From Bondarzewia mesenterica (Eukaryota; Basidiomycota; Agaricomycetes; Russulales; Bondarzewiaceae), in NCBI GenBank assembly GCA_004802705.1, contig SGPL01000214.1, forward strand, positions 1 through 35,390: a stretch of 35,390 bases of DNA. Reading direction: 5' to 3'. The notes under the pieces are model-generated. The model searched no databases. It was not told the origin of the DNA and worked only from the letters and a program-made list of their open reading frames with translations. Shown here piece by piece: positions 12,930 to 25,671 of the stretch (within the stretch, counting starts at the first letter, position 1; each line of letters starts with the position of its first letter). Position numbers and translations under genes: made by a program.

Positions 12930-15204
12930 CTCGAGAGNGGTATGGCNAGTGCTTTCTGAAGATGAATGGGTNNCATGCATGTGGGGATCAGATGCCNGTT
13001 ATATGACGATAGGGACNCTGCCGCCGAACCTTCGGAACGATNCCAGCACTTGCTCAGGATAGTAAACTTGTCGCTTGTACAGGTTTCCTTCGAGTTATGG
13101 CATCGCCAGGACCTCGAATCATGCGTGCNCTATTCNAGAACCGTGACGGCCGGAATGCATTCATNCTAACCTCGTGCATCACCGTTCCACTCAGTCTTAA
13201 AGTACCCCCGCACTTTCTTCCTTGGTAAGGACATNTCACGATGAACTTTAGCCATCAGTGTTCCCTGTAAGTAGTACGNCAAGGGTTCCGACNANGTATT
13301 TGAGAGGAGGGACGCACCAAACCAAAGTGAAGAACTCATCGATAAGCTACATTCCGATTGAGACACAGAGTAGTCCCATGACCCCCTGCAGCCCGGAATT
13401 GCTCGAGATGAGTAACCTGATGCAAACGGAGTTATAAGTTGCGTGTAGGCGTCGCATATGCATGACCACTAGCTAAATTGGGTCTACTGTATGTGGCGTA
13501 GACATCGTGAAGTATCAGCGGTCTGAAAGAGCGTCAATCTNAGTACATATATGCCGCCTTAGAGCCTGCCGACGGACACGAGGAACGAAACTGACGTAAA
13601 GTGAAAGAAAATTTGAATGAATGAATATATGAAAATAGAACATGAACCTTACAATCACGATTGCGATATTCAANTCACAAAATGCTAGTGTACAAGACCT
13701 TGAATNAAGAGNAGGAACCTGATGAAGGGTGACGAAGCGAGAGCTCACCTTTTATAAGCGTCCGAATGTGAAAGTCGTAACTCGGCATTACAACNTCGCG
13801 ATTGCACAACGCGCTGACCGTCTGNTCTGAGTCTCTGAGACTACCACAAGAGTAAGTNACCTTCTCGATGAAACCAAGTGTTGAAGATACCAGCAAATTT
13901 CCCAACAACACCGAGTGCCGGTTCCTGCATCTGAGATGGGNCTTACCTTTGAACGCGAAAAGCTGTCACANCACATGTCATACGGGTCGGGCCGGCGCCA
14001 ANCTACCAGTACACAGAATAGCTCAGGAGAGTGACCTTGCTCCCGTCAGNNGTNAACNNNGANNNNNNTNGANNTNNANGNCTATCCATCAGAGCATAGG
14101 AAAAACTTTGTGGGGGTGCTGAGANAGCCGTGGTATACAGCGNTTAGCGCTTCGAAGGTGTCGTNGGCNNAAACCATATACNGACTGCTTGATCAGACTG
14201 ACTGANCCAGCACTACAGTCAATTATACTTCGACTGAATCTTCCTCTACAGTAGATCCCCCGTGTTCCCTGTTTTGANGAATCACAATTATAAACAGAAT
14301 GTGTTTGACGTACGTACTTTNAGAAGCAGTTTCGATTCCATCATCNCGGGCCATGGGATTGGTTGGGAGGACGTACTGTAGACGTACCTGATTAGAGTNT
14401 ATGATTCAGTNTGAAAGTTGACATGAGTNTCGCCANGTAGGGCCATTGATTCTACGACTNAATTGACCTTAGCCAAGCGCAAGCCATGGCCAGCACGATG
14501 CAGTGCTGACCNAGGCCATNACTCATGACCTACCGATTGCTCATACATACAAGATGTATGTGCCGCCGCCGCAGTGACACTGGCGGTACCAGTAAGTTTG
14601 ACAGTTGCTCAACCCGAGATGAATACTTCCANGCACTAGCGCNGCCAGCNNTAGCATTATCTGATGGTGCTCAAACATTTCNGGAANCGTGCCAGCGAAT
14701 GATGTAGTTGCTCGCGCATGACCTGCCAGTGGTAAGTGCGGCCACAAAAAAATATCNCGAGCGTCAGGATGATTGGTATTGTATTGTATAGCTAGAACTC
14801 CGTTAGCGANCTGACCCGCACCTAGAATGGGTAACATNAAGGCTTTGCGGAGGACCGGGGGGTTTGCCCGGTTCCACGAGTGACAAAAGAGAGCCCANCC
14901 AAATTACTGTGTATGTGTTCCTAGTGACGGTCAGATAAGTTCGTAAATATAAAGGCTCATACGATTGACAGACCTCAAAGAATTGCCGTGCTTTTGAGTN
15001 TTCGACAAAAANGAGANATAAAGTAAGTGACATTGACTCCAAGTTCAATCANCGCCGCATCCACGTAAAGTCACGCCACATGGCACAACCCCGCGCCACA
15101 AGCCCGCGGCGCCTTGACCGCGACGGAGTCGTGCGGTTCTTCAACAGCATCAGATNACCACTGGCGGCGCCGGTGAANCCACCAGCACGCATCGATTTTT
15201 CGTC
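12930..15204. other. Low-quality, N-scattered spacer without supported genes
   Basis: About 2.3 kb in which single N calls are sprinkled throughout, with a dense cluster near 14050-14080. Open frames on both strands are short, full of unknown residues and unlike any family I know. A minus-strand frame at 13166-13366 ends in a fairly protein-like stretch (KKVRGYFKTEWNGDARG), but it has no recognisable partner exons. The right end must hold the DAD1 promoter and the left end the P450 promoter. I cannot tell whether a degraded gene or repeat lies here. Confidence 0.5.
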
Positions 15205-15565
15205 ATGTCCACNGAAGACGAACCGACTTACTTTGAACGCGAGCGCGACAGGCTAGCCAGCGAGATCACCTCAGTCCGTATCCACGCCATCTCCAATTCC
15301 GATTGAGCGTTTGACACAGACTCGATATTTCCGCGTTTCGCAGGGCTTTGANGAGCTGCTTTCTTCAAGCAACGTCCTGAATCGAAAGCTCGAGGAAGTG
15401 CTCGGGATGTCGAAGGAATACGAGACCATAGCGTCGCTCTGGAGCAGCTTCCACGAACTCATGCGCGGGCAAAGGGGAGACGCGTCGACGGAGGAGGAGG
15501 AGCCGCCCGGCCTGCCGGGGACCGGTGGACACGTTGTAACACCAAAACAAGCCAGCGCACCGTGA
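15205..15565 (+). CDS. DAD1: DASH/Dam1 complex subunit Dad1
   Basis: Small subunit of the fungal DASH complex, which couples kinetochores to spindle microtubule plus ends. Exon 1 is 15205-15273 and exon 2 is 15344-15565; the intron has a non-consensus GTCCGT donor but restores the frame exactly. The product is about 96 aa. The family core is plain: FERERDRLASEITS, then GFEELLSSSNVLNRKLEEV, then GMSKEYETIASLWSSFHEL. A proline/glycine-rich acidic tail follows (EEEEPPGLPGTGG). Two N calls fall in exons, at codon 4 and at the GFEE junction, and do not disturb the frame. The gene converges on PKC1, with about 190 bp between the two stop codons. Confidence 0.93.
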
Positions 15566-15755
15566 ATTTGTACGAGAGCTTTCCTCAGACTTTAAGCGAC
15601 GAATGCAGGACTATGCAGGAGGATCGAAGAAAAAAAAGTAATGATGACATTGTTGAACATGATAGGTATCCAAGTACAGGGCAAATCGCAACAAAGAATG
15701 CGTCAACGCGGGGGCCGTACAAGTTGTAATAAGACTGCTCAAAACAAACCACCAT

Positions 15756-19620
<3,865 letters not shown>

Positions 19621-19797
19621 CGCAATCTATTCCAGCTGAGCGACGCCCGCTTGGTGCGGGGGGGATATCAAACAAAGAAAAAAGAGTAGTGAACGGTGGA
19701 CAAGAGACGACTGAGAGGACGGGAGTGATTTCCATTCGCCACATTGTACTTGCTCTTCCCTTTCCCCTGCTTTCCCACGCTTCCTGCTTTCGTTCAA
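19621..19797. promoter_or_regulatory. Shared divergent promoter of PKC1 and the neighbouring uncharacterised gene
   Basis: Only 177 bp separate the two predicted start codons, so the promoters overlap. The half next to the plus-strand gene is a pyrimidine-rich leader (19749-19795, runs such as CTCTTCCCTTTCCCC) of the kind common before fungal start codons. No clear TATA box was seen. Co-regulation is inferred from spacing only. Confidence 0.5.
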
Positions 19798-21879
19798 ATG
19801 CCCTCTCTCTCTACAAGCTCACAGTTCCGTGTCCTCTCCCAAAGCTTTTCTCTCACCGTTCATGCTGACCACGTTCTTGCCGTTGACGAGCCTTCCGACA
19901 TTATTTACACCGTGAAAAATAGGTTTCCACAAGTCCTTGATGTCCAAACGACTTCCAACCTCACCTTGTCTCTCTCCGGTGCGGTGCACGCGGAAGCTGT
20001 TCCTGCACAGCAAATGGTTCAGTCGTCCGTGACGCGCCATCTGCACACTTATATCAAGGCGGTGCGCTTTCTCTGCATACTTACCGCCCTCGGAAGGATG
20101 ATGCAAGTGGCTTACAGTATGTCCTCGCCATCTAGAACGCCGACCTACTAGGCTTGAGCGATGTTTCGGACGTGTACACCGACCACTCCGCTGGGATTCC
20201 AAAGTGTTGGTACTTACCGCCTTCGTGCGGTCTCCGATGACTTGATCTGTCCGCAGTTTCTCTCACCCCTTCAAGTTCTTTATATACTGGTCGACCTCCA
20301 CGTGCCTCTCTTCTTTCTATTCATCTATCATACGTCTGGAAGCCTTTCGCACAATACAATCATCCTTGTAAGTTCTCATGAATTTATATTCAGCCTGAGA
20401 CACGTTGCATCTATTTTAGATGGAGACATATTCTCTCCTCAGCTGTTGCTGCCTTTCAAGGCAACCTTAGACGAGGCCGTTCAGAAATTTGCGCGCATAC
20501 ATCTCGTCCGGTAGGTTTTCTTTACGCAAACTACCATTGGCTAGGGGCAAATCAAATTGTTCAGTCGCTACCCATTGATTTTCGGGCCGTGGCGCAAGGT
20601 ACATTTCCTGAATCTGTTCGTTCAATATTTGGCGCTGCATTCTAATTCCTCACCCCCAGAAACTCGATACTGAATCCAAGTTCTTCTCGCCGCTATCTCG
20701 CACACTGCTCCACACAATTTCACGCTCTCCAAATGCCGCATTCCGCAGACAATGTAAAAAATTACTCAAAGTGAGCTCCCCTTGCACATGTTGCCATCTA
20801 CCGGAACTCAGACAAATGATGGTGTTTCGAACCCGCGCATACGTGGCAGCAAATGCGCAACCAGGTCATCTGGTCGCGATCGACGTCAGCCACCGCACTT
20901 CGTAATTTCGTATTAGCGATTGGCGGAGACGATGCATCGGTAATAGAAGGGCTCGCAGCAGAACGGGATTCCGAAGAAGACGTCCTTTGCGCAGCACTGG
21001 AGCGTACTTTTAGAGCCGGCATACGTCCGCCGATATTTAAGGTTGGTCATTTCGCCAACTCGTTATATGCATGTTCACGTCCGCATCCGCTGTGCGCAGG
21101 GCATTAATGCCAGTCCGCCTACGAACGCAGATGTGGTCGATGAAGGGACGTTTGACCTCTCTCCAGACCTTGAATCAAGTCGTATCTCTGCTGATACGCC
21201 TGATGTTGGCTTGACTTGGGATGACTTGCCTATATTTGACCTTGCTGGCTCCGCTTCACATTCAGTTTCGTCTGCCTTTCGAGAGTCCACTATGGATGAC
21301 GATCTCTGGCTTGGCGACGTTCAGGAGCAAGATGATCTGGCTATGAATTGTGATAAGGACGAGGACGATGTGCTTCTTCCGGTCGATCTACAGCGCTCTG
21401 AGATTGTCAATTCTATGCTATTGTCGGAAGATGAAGGCGTATCGGACGACGACGACATTCTCGCTTCCTCATCATCCTTGTATGCCGTGCAATACTTCGT
21501 AGGTCCTTTCGTCGTGCAGTATATGATTTGACGTGACCGACAACATGTCAGCAGCATATCAGTGACGATGTTCCATTTTACGGGGCCCAGAAACCTGACA
21601 ACATATCAAACGCACGACCTCAAAGTAGTGCCTTCTCTACGCAGACTACTGACTTGGACTGCGTTCTTCTCGACTTGGATGATAATTGCCATCCTACCTC
21701 TGCCTGTCTGTCATTCTCCGAGGATCAGATTTTATCACCTTGGTCATCCATCTCCGATGTGAGTCACCACCTCCCCCTTTTTTGAGCACTGCCTCACTGG
21801 ACTTGGGGGCGGATGTACCTAGATCGACAGGCCCACTGATTACGATTTCATTCCAAGCTTGACTCGAGAGAGCTCATAG
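19798..21879 (+). CDS. Uncharacterised acidic protein (about 498 aa)
   Basis: I do not recognise this protein. The best self-consistent model joins 19798-20061, 20136-20209, 20257-20301, 20394-20510, 20565-20598, 20660-20770, 20850-21041, 21100-21498, 21555-21758 and 21823-21879, with frame kept at every junction. The N-terminal part looks folded (SLTVHADHVLAVDEPSDIIY). The middle is helical and basic (FKATLDEAVQKFARIHLV, FRRQCKKLL). The C-terminal half is disordered and very acidic, with SEDEGVSDDDD and repeated D/L/W clusters such as LTWDDLPIFDL and DDDLWLGD. No signal peptide, membrane helix or enzyme motif is visible. Exon 3 and its donor are uncertain. The 3' end is also ambiguous: an alternative acceptor near 21856 plus a 53-nt intron would end at about 21984. 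Acidic aromatic clusters could suit a transcription activator, but this is only a guess. Confidence 0.7.
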
Positions 21880-22594
21880 TCAACATTATCAGAGGAGATA
21901 TCTGCAGTACTCAGCGGTGAGCGCCATGAACATACGTTGCTTGCTGATTTCGTTTAACGCAGATACCCTGACTACATTTTCTAACACTGCTTTTTCAACA
22001 TTCAAGCTCAGGAGCAACAACCCTCGGACAGTGGTGAATGGAAGATACGACGGCGGCGCAGGTGGACTGCGGGACTTTGCGGAGGGTGTGAAGGGTTTGG
22101 GGATGTATCCCGGCCTGTGGCCTAGCGGCACCTCGATTCAGACGCCAGGTTGTCACCAGACTTGGGCATCTGACTCCCACTGCTTCAAATACCTATCGTT
22201 TTTCGGCAGTAGATGCACAAAAAGCAAGCAAAGATAGAATCAATGTAGTCACCCCGGGAGAGATGAGAGCAGAGTATCTATGTTGCAGAAATTGCGAGAA
22301 CATATGTGGCCAAAAATATCGTGGGTTCAATTACGTCATTGATCATGAATCTTATTTAAACTCCGACGAGCTCCGCCCGGAGAGGGAGTGGCGGGAGGAT
22401 ATTAGAGAACGAATTGAGTACCGAGCACAGGAACAAGCAAGCGACCATCATTACAACGCCTCTCATCGTCTTGATCGTTCTCAACAACTCTTTACTCTCC
22501 TCCCCTTTCTTCCCTAGCTTTAGCAATCTTCTTGCTCCTCCTCTTTTCTCTTGGCCAATCAGAGAAAAACAGCTGCGCATAGCTATCTGCCATT
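21880..22594. other. Intergenic region and endosulfine-gene leader
   Basis: The left part is probably the 3' UTR of the upstream gene, with the possible alternative last exon noted there. A glycine-rich open frame around 21990-22240 has no family resemblance on either strand. The right part, about 22480-22560, is strongly pyrimidine-rich (CTCCTCCCCTTTCTTCCC), typical of a fungal 5' leader just upstream of the ATG at 22595. Confidence 0.5.
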
Positions 22595-23157
22595 ATGATC
22601 CCGGCAAAGCTCAAGAAGATCGACATCAGCGTGCGTTACAGTCTTTCGACTTCTCCTCTGCAGTGTCAGCATCACTGATACTGCTGTCGTTATCCTACAG
22701 AAGTTGACTGAGGAGGAGCAGAAGCTCTTCCGTCTATATGGCAAACTTCCTACTCACAAGAACATCCTCACCAAGATGCAGAAGGTATGTATCATACCCT
22801 TGCACGTCGTCTCATGAGTTATATAACTAATGCATCTCCAGGACCGTAAATACTTCGACTCTGGTGATTATGCCCTTTCGAAAGCCGGCGTCGCACCGCA
22901 GAACGCCGTAGGCACGACAATCCCTAACCCAGAGAAGTAAGCACACTCCTGCCTCGCCCCTTCCGCATGTTTCTGACAAATCTTACCGTCTTCACTTCCC
23001 TCCTATCCTCCGCCCAACTTTCTACATCTGTAGCATTCCTCACGCTTCGTCTCCCCCCAACCACCAAGGTCTCTCTGTTTCTCCTAATAGCAGCGCGACA
23101 AGTCCTGTTAGGGAGAGTGCACTAGCGCAGGCGGAGCCAGTGGAAGCTGAGGAGTGA
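22595..23157 (+). CDS. IGO1: Endosulfine family phosphatase inhibitor (Igo1/ENSA-like)
   Basis: Small regulator that, once phosphorylated by Greatwall/Rim15, inhibits PP2A-B55 and controls mitotic or quiescence entry, from known family biology. Exons: 22595-22630, 22701-22784, 22842-22936, 23034-23157, giving 112 aa, a usual length. The family core is clear: KLTEEEQKLFRLYGKLPTH, then NILTKMQKDRKYFDSGDYAL, with the phosphoacceptor Ser47 in FDSGDY. The C-terminus is Ser/Pro-rich and acidic (VSPNSSATSPVRES) and contains a possible SP phosphosite. The last donor overlaps an in-frame stop: unspliced, codons AAG TAA at 22935-22940 would end the protein about 40 residues early while keeping the whole core. 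Intron 2 carries a good branch site (CTAAT). Confidence 0.94.
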
Positions 23158-24306
23158 TTCTACTGTCCTTCACTCCGTCCTCACTCATCGCGCGGGATTC
23201 ATGACTATGGCTATTTGTGTGTCCTCTGCATTTCTTCGCCGAGTTCGCATCGGATCGTTCTTGTTGCTTCGCTACCTACCGTTTAATGCATATCCATAAC
23301 GCTTCCACACCAGTGCATCTCAAATGCACCTCGTGGTCTCTCTCAGTTTTTGGGTATGATTCCGCAGACCTCGGTTTGTACATGGGCTTGATATACTGGT
23401 CACGCGGCGGACTCGTCTTCGCTTTCGTGAACGCGCCATCGATTGTCCCGTCATCCCGTTTCGATCCGGCTCTGCTTCGTTCGTCTGTAACACTACGATA
23501 CTATCATCTCCGTCGTGCTTGTACCTTGTACCTACATACGCACGTACACATGCATGCAACAAAATGCATTTGTTGGTCCTGTTCTGGTCCCTCTACGCGG
23601 GGATTCGATTTCACTTCTAGCCTTTCACTTGCAGGTTGTTCACAGGATCAGATTGGAGAAACGACTTCTTCGCATGCGCGCGCGAGTCCCGGCCGGTGTC
23701 AACTCAACAATCTCTCTTCACTATGCTGATTCAGACGGCCCGGTTGCATTTGATACAGAAACTTATCGTCATCTTCACGCTGTTTCACAGCTTTCGATAG
23801 GTGCGTACAGTGAGTGCTCCTAGACCGGTGTTCTACGGTTCTACTCTATGCTCCGTCGAACGGAACTGCGCCGTAAGGATACCCGTCATTCGATGGCCAC
23901 AGTTCGAGGTGAGCCTTCGACCTTCGTTCCACATCGTACTTCAGCTCGGCCTGGGTGTCGGCAAGCAGTCCCACCAGGATCAACTGTTTTTCATCACCTT
24001 CGCCCATTGTGCATGCCTCTCGACGGTTCCGATGCTCGTACATCATGCTCAGGACTCAAGGGCTGATGCCATCTTCCAAAAAGGCGATGCTCGTCATTCA
24101 ATGCGCTTGTAAAGCGGCTCCAGCTGTCACGGATTGACGGAATCGACAGTGCTCTCGAGCCTGAAAGTGCCTGTAAATTTGCGATGGTTCTCAGATATGT
24201 CACATCGAGATCGTATAAAGGTCGGTGGACGCGAGCGACAGCCCCCATACGAACAAAGTTTTGTTGAGATTCCCAAATTCACACCACTCGCATATATCCA
24301 ACTCTA
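23158..24306. other. Long spacer upstream of the hydrophobin-like gene
   Basis: No gene is supported. Open frames exist on both strands (for example 23217-23729 plus, 23846-24046 minus), but the long plus frame lacks an ATG start, and none has a recognisable domain or a convincing exon partner. A short alternating purine-pyrimidine tract lies at about 23536-23556. The right end should be the hydrophobin promoter. Confidence 0.5.
24214..24219 (+). promoter_or_regulatory. TATA box of the hydrophobin-like gene
   Basis: A perfect TATAAA lies 88 bp before the ATG at 24307, a spacing that allows a short leader. Strongly expressed hydrophobin genes usually have TATA promoters, so the site fits the gene. 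It is the clearest core promoter element in the window. Confidence 0.5.
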
Positions 24307-24795
24307 ATGATCTTCGCGTCCGCCACCCTCGCATACATCCTCGCCGCTGCCGCGACGCTCGGACGCGCCGCATCTGCGACAAGCAGATGCCCCGCAGAGC
24401 AGTCGAATTCCTTATGCTGTCGCTCCCTCGGGAAGTTCAGCGATAATTCCTACGTTTGGACAAACATCTGCGGTATAACAGGCGTGGACCCGAACACCTC
24501 AACCGCGTCAGGCTGCAGCATCATCGCATCTTGGTACGTATACACTGAACCATCGCAGAGCGTGCCGAATGGCTTACATGTCTCCCCTTGGTTCATACTC
24601 AGTCCTACCGGTGCCATCGCAGCATGTTGTGAAACACTTATAAGTACGTGATTATCTGACCGTCGCGTACCATCGCTTGTTCTATTGTGGGCGTCGAACG
24701 TGAGAGATTAACGATCGTTGTGTATCATAGGCTGCTCAGCGAGCGGAGGCGTGGCAGGCCCTATCGGTTTGAACTGCACGCAAGTGGGGAATTGA
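24307..24795 (+). CDS. Hydrophobin-like small secreted cysteine-rich protein (110 aa)
   Basis: Probable secreted surface-active protein. A signal peptide covers about residues 1-22 (FASATLAYILAAAATLGRA). Exons 24307-24533, 24603-24643 and 24731-24795 give 110 aa. Cysteines fall at 28, 37-38, 55, 70, 76, 84-85, 91 and 105, i.e. C-X8-CC-X16-C-X14-C-X5-C-X7-CC-X5-C-X13-C. Two CC pairs and the C-terminal GLNCTQV text are hydrophobin hallmarks (class I endings are similar), but there are ten cysteines, not eight, and C1-CC spacing is longer than usual. Intron 1 is 69 nt and lacks a stop, so its retention would insert 23 residues and change one of the cysteines. A divergent hydrophobin is the best call; an unrelated effector-like secreted protein is the alternative. 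Confidence 0.65.
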
Positions 24796-25671
24796 GAAAC
24801 TGAAAGGGCTCTGCACCTTCCAAGTTGGCCCGTTACAAAGAACTGTTGATGGTGCGTGGCCGAGAGTCGTACTGTGCATCATGAATTCATCTCTAAATCA
24901 TCATGATATGTATCCAGATCTAGGAAACGCAAGAACAATCATTATTCGACACCCGCGAGGATGTCGCGTCTGTACATAACAAATATAATCTGCATCACGC
25001 CTTAACGCCCTCTGTGAGAATCCCAGACATGTTCATCTTTCTGCTGCGATGAGAAGATCAACCACAAGTCGGATGACCTCCGTTGGCCGCTCTTCGCACA
25101 ACTCCTGGGCCTTGGCCAACGCCCCCGAAGAAATTTGTTCGTGTCATCTGACCTGTTGAGCGTTGTATCCGCACAATTTTGATCACGGTAAGGTGCCAGT
25201 AGTTAGCAAGTCGCGATTGAAGTGGACGGGAAGCTTATTTGAACACACTGTCACTGCAGTTGTCCGCACATTTTCTCAGAGATCATTCCCTTGGAGAGCA
25301 GACGGCGTCAAACGTTCAATAGCTAGGTACCATCTTGGTGCACTCGATCAACATGCGCGTCTGAAGTATCGGCGGTCGGAGAGCGCAGGTATCCAAACGA
25401 TTACCGGCGATTGCAAGGATGAATACAGCGTTTTCTGCCCCGAACGTCGCTGCACATGATCAGTGGTGTAAAATAGCGAAGATTGGCTTGCCATTGTGCT
25501 TCATGCTATACTAAGAGGCTGACTCCTAAGGACTCCAGAGCAACCATGCTTTTTTGGAGTGTTGAACTAAGATTTGGTCGCATGCGGCTAGAAGTGATAC
25601 AGAAACCACTCAAAAATACAATGACATGTGAATGATACACAACAACGAATTGTCCGCGAAGTACAGGCGTG
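24796..25671. other. Intergenic region, nothing recognisable
   Basis: Stretch between the hydrophobin-like gene and the 3' end of the POL12 gene. It carries stops in all frames except short open runs (for example 25163-25459) that lack an ATG and any family resemblance. No repeat or RNA gene was seen. Confidence 0.55.

Noticed and set aside
13054..14837. Several open frames in the N-rich spacer
   Set aside because: Unknown bases hide possible stops, and the visible residues match no family; a decayed gene cannot be shown.
21889..22240. Overlapping plus and minus frames downstream of the uncharacterised gene
   Set aside because: Both are short and glycine- or proline-rich by composition, and neither joins to a convincing exon except as a possible alternative 3' end already noted.
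23217..23729. 170-codon plus-strand frame after the endosulfine gene
   Set aside because: It lacks an ATG start and has His/Cys/Ser-rich text without domain features; more likely 3' UTR and spacer.
23846..24112. Possible small gene on either strand between endosulfine and the hydrophobin-like gene
   Set aside because: Both strands give protein-like text over the same 200 bases, so neither can be preferred; no splice partners were found.
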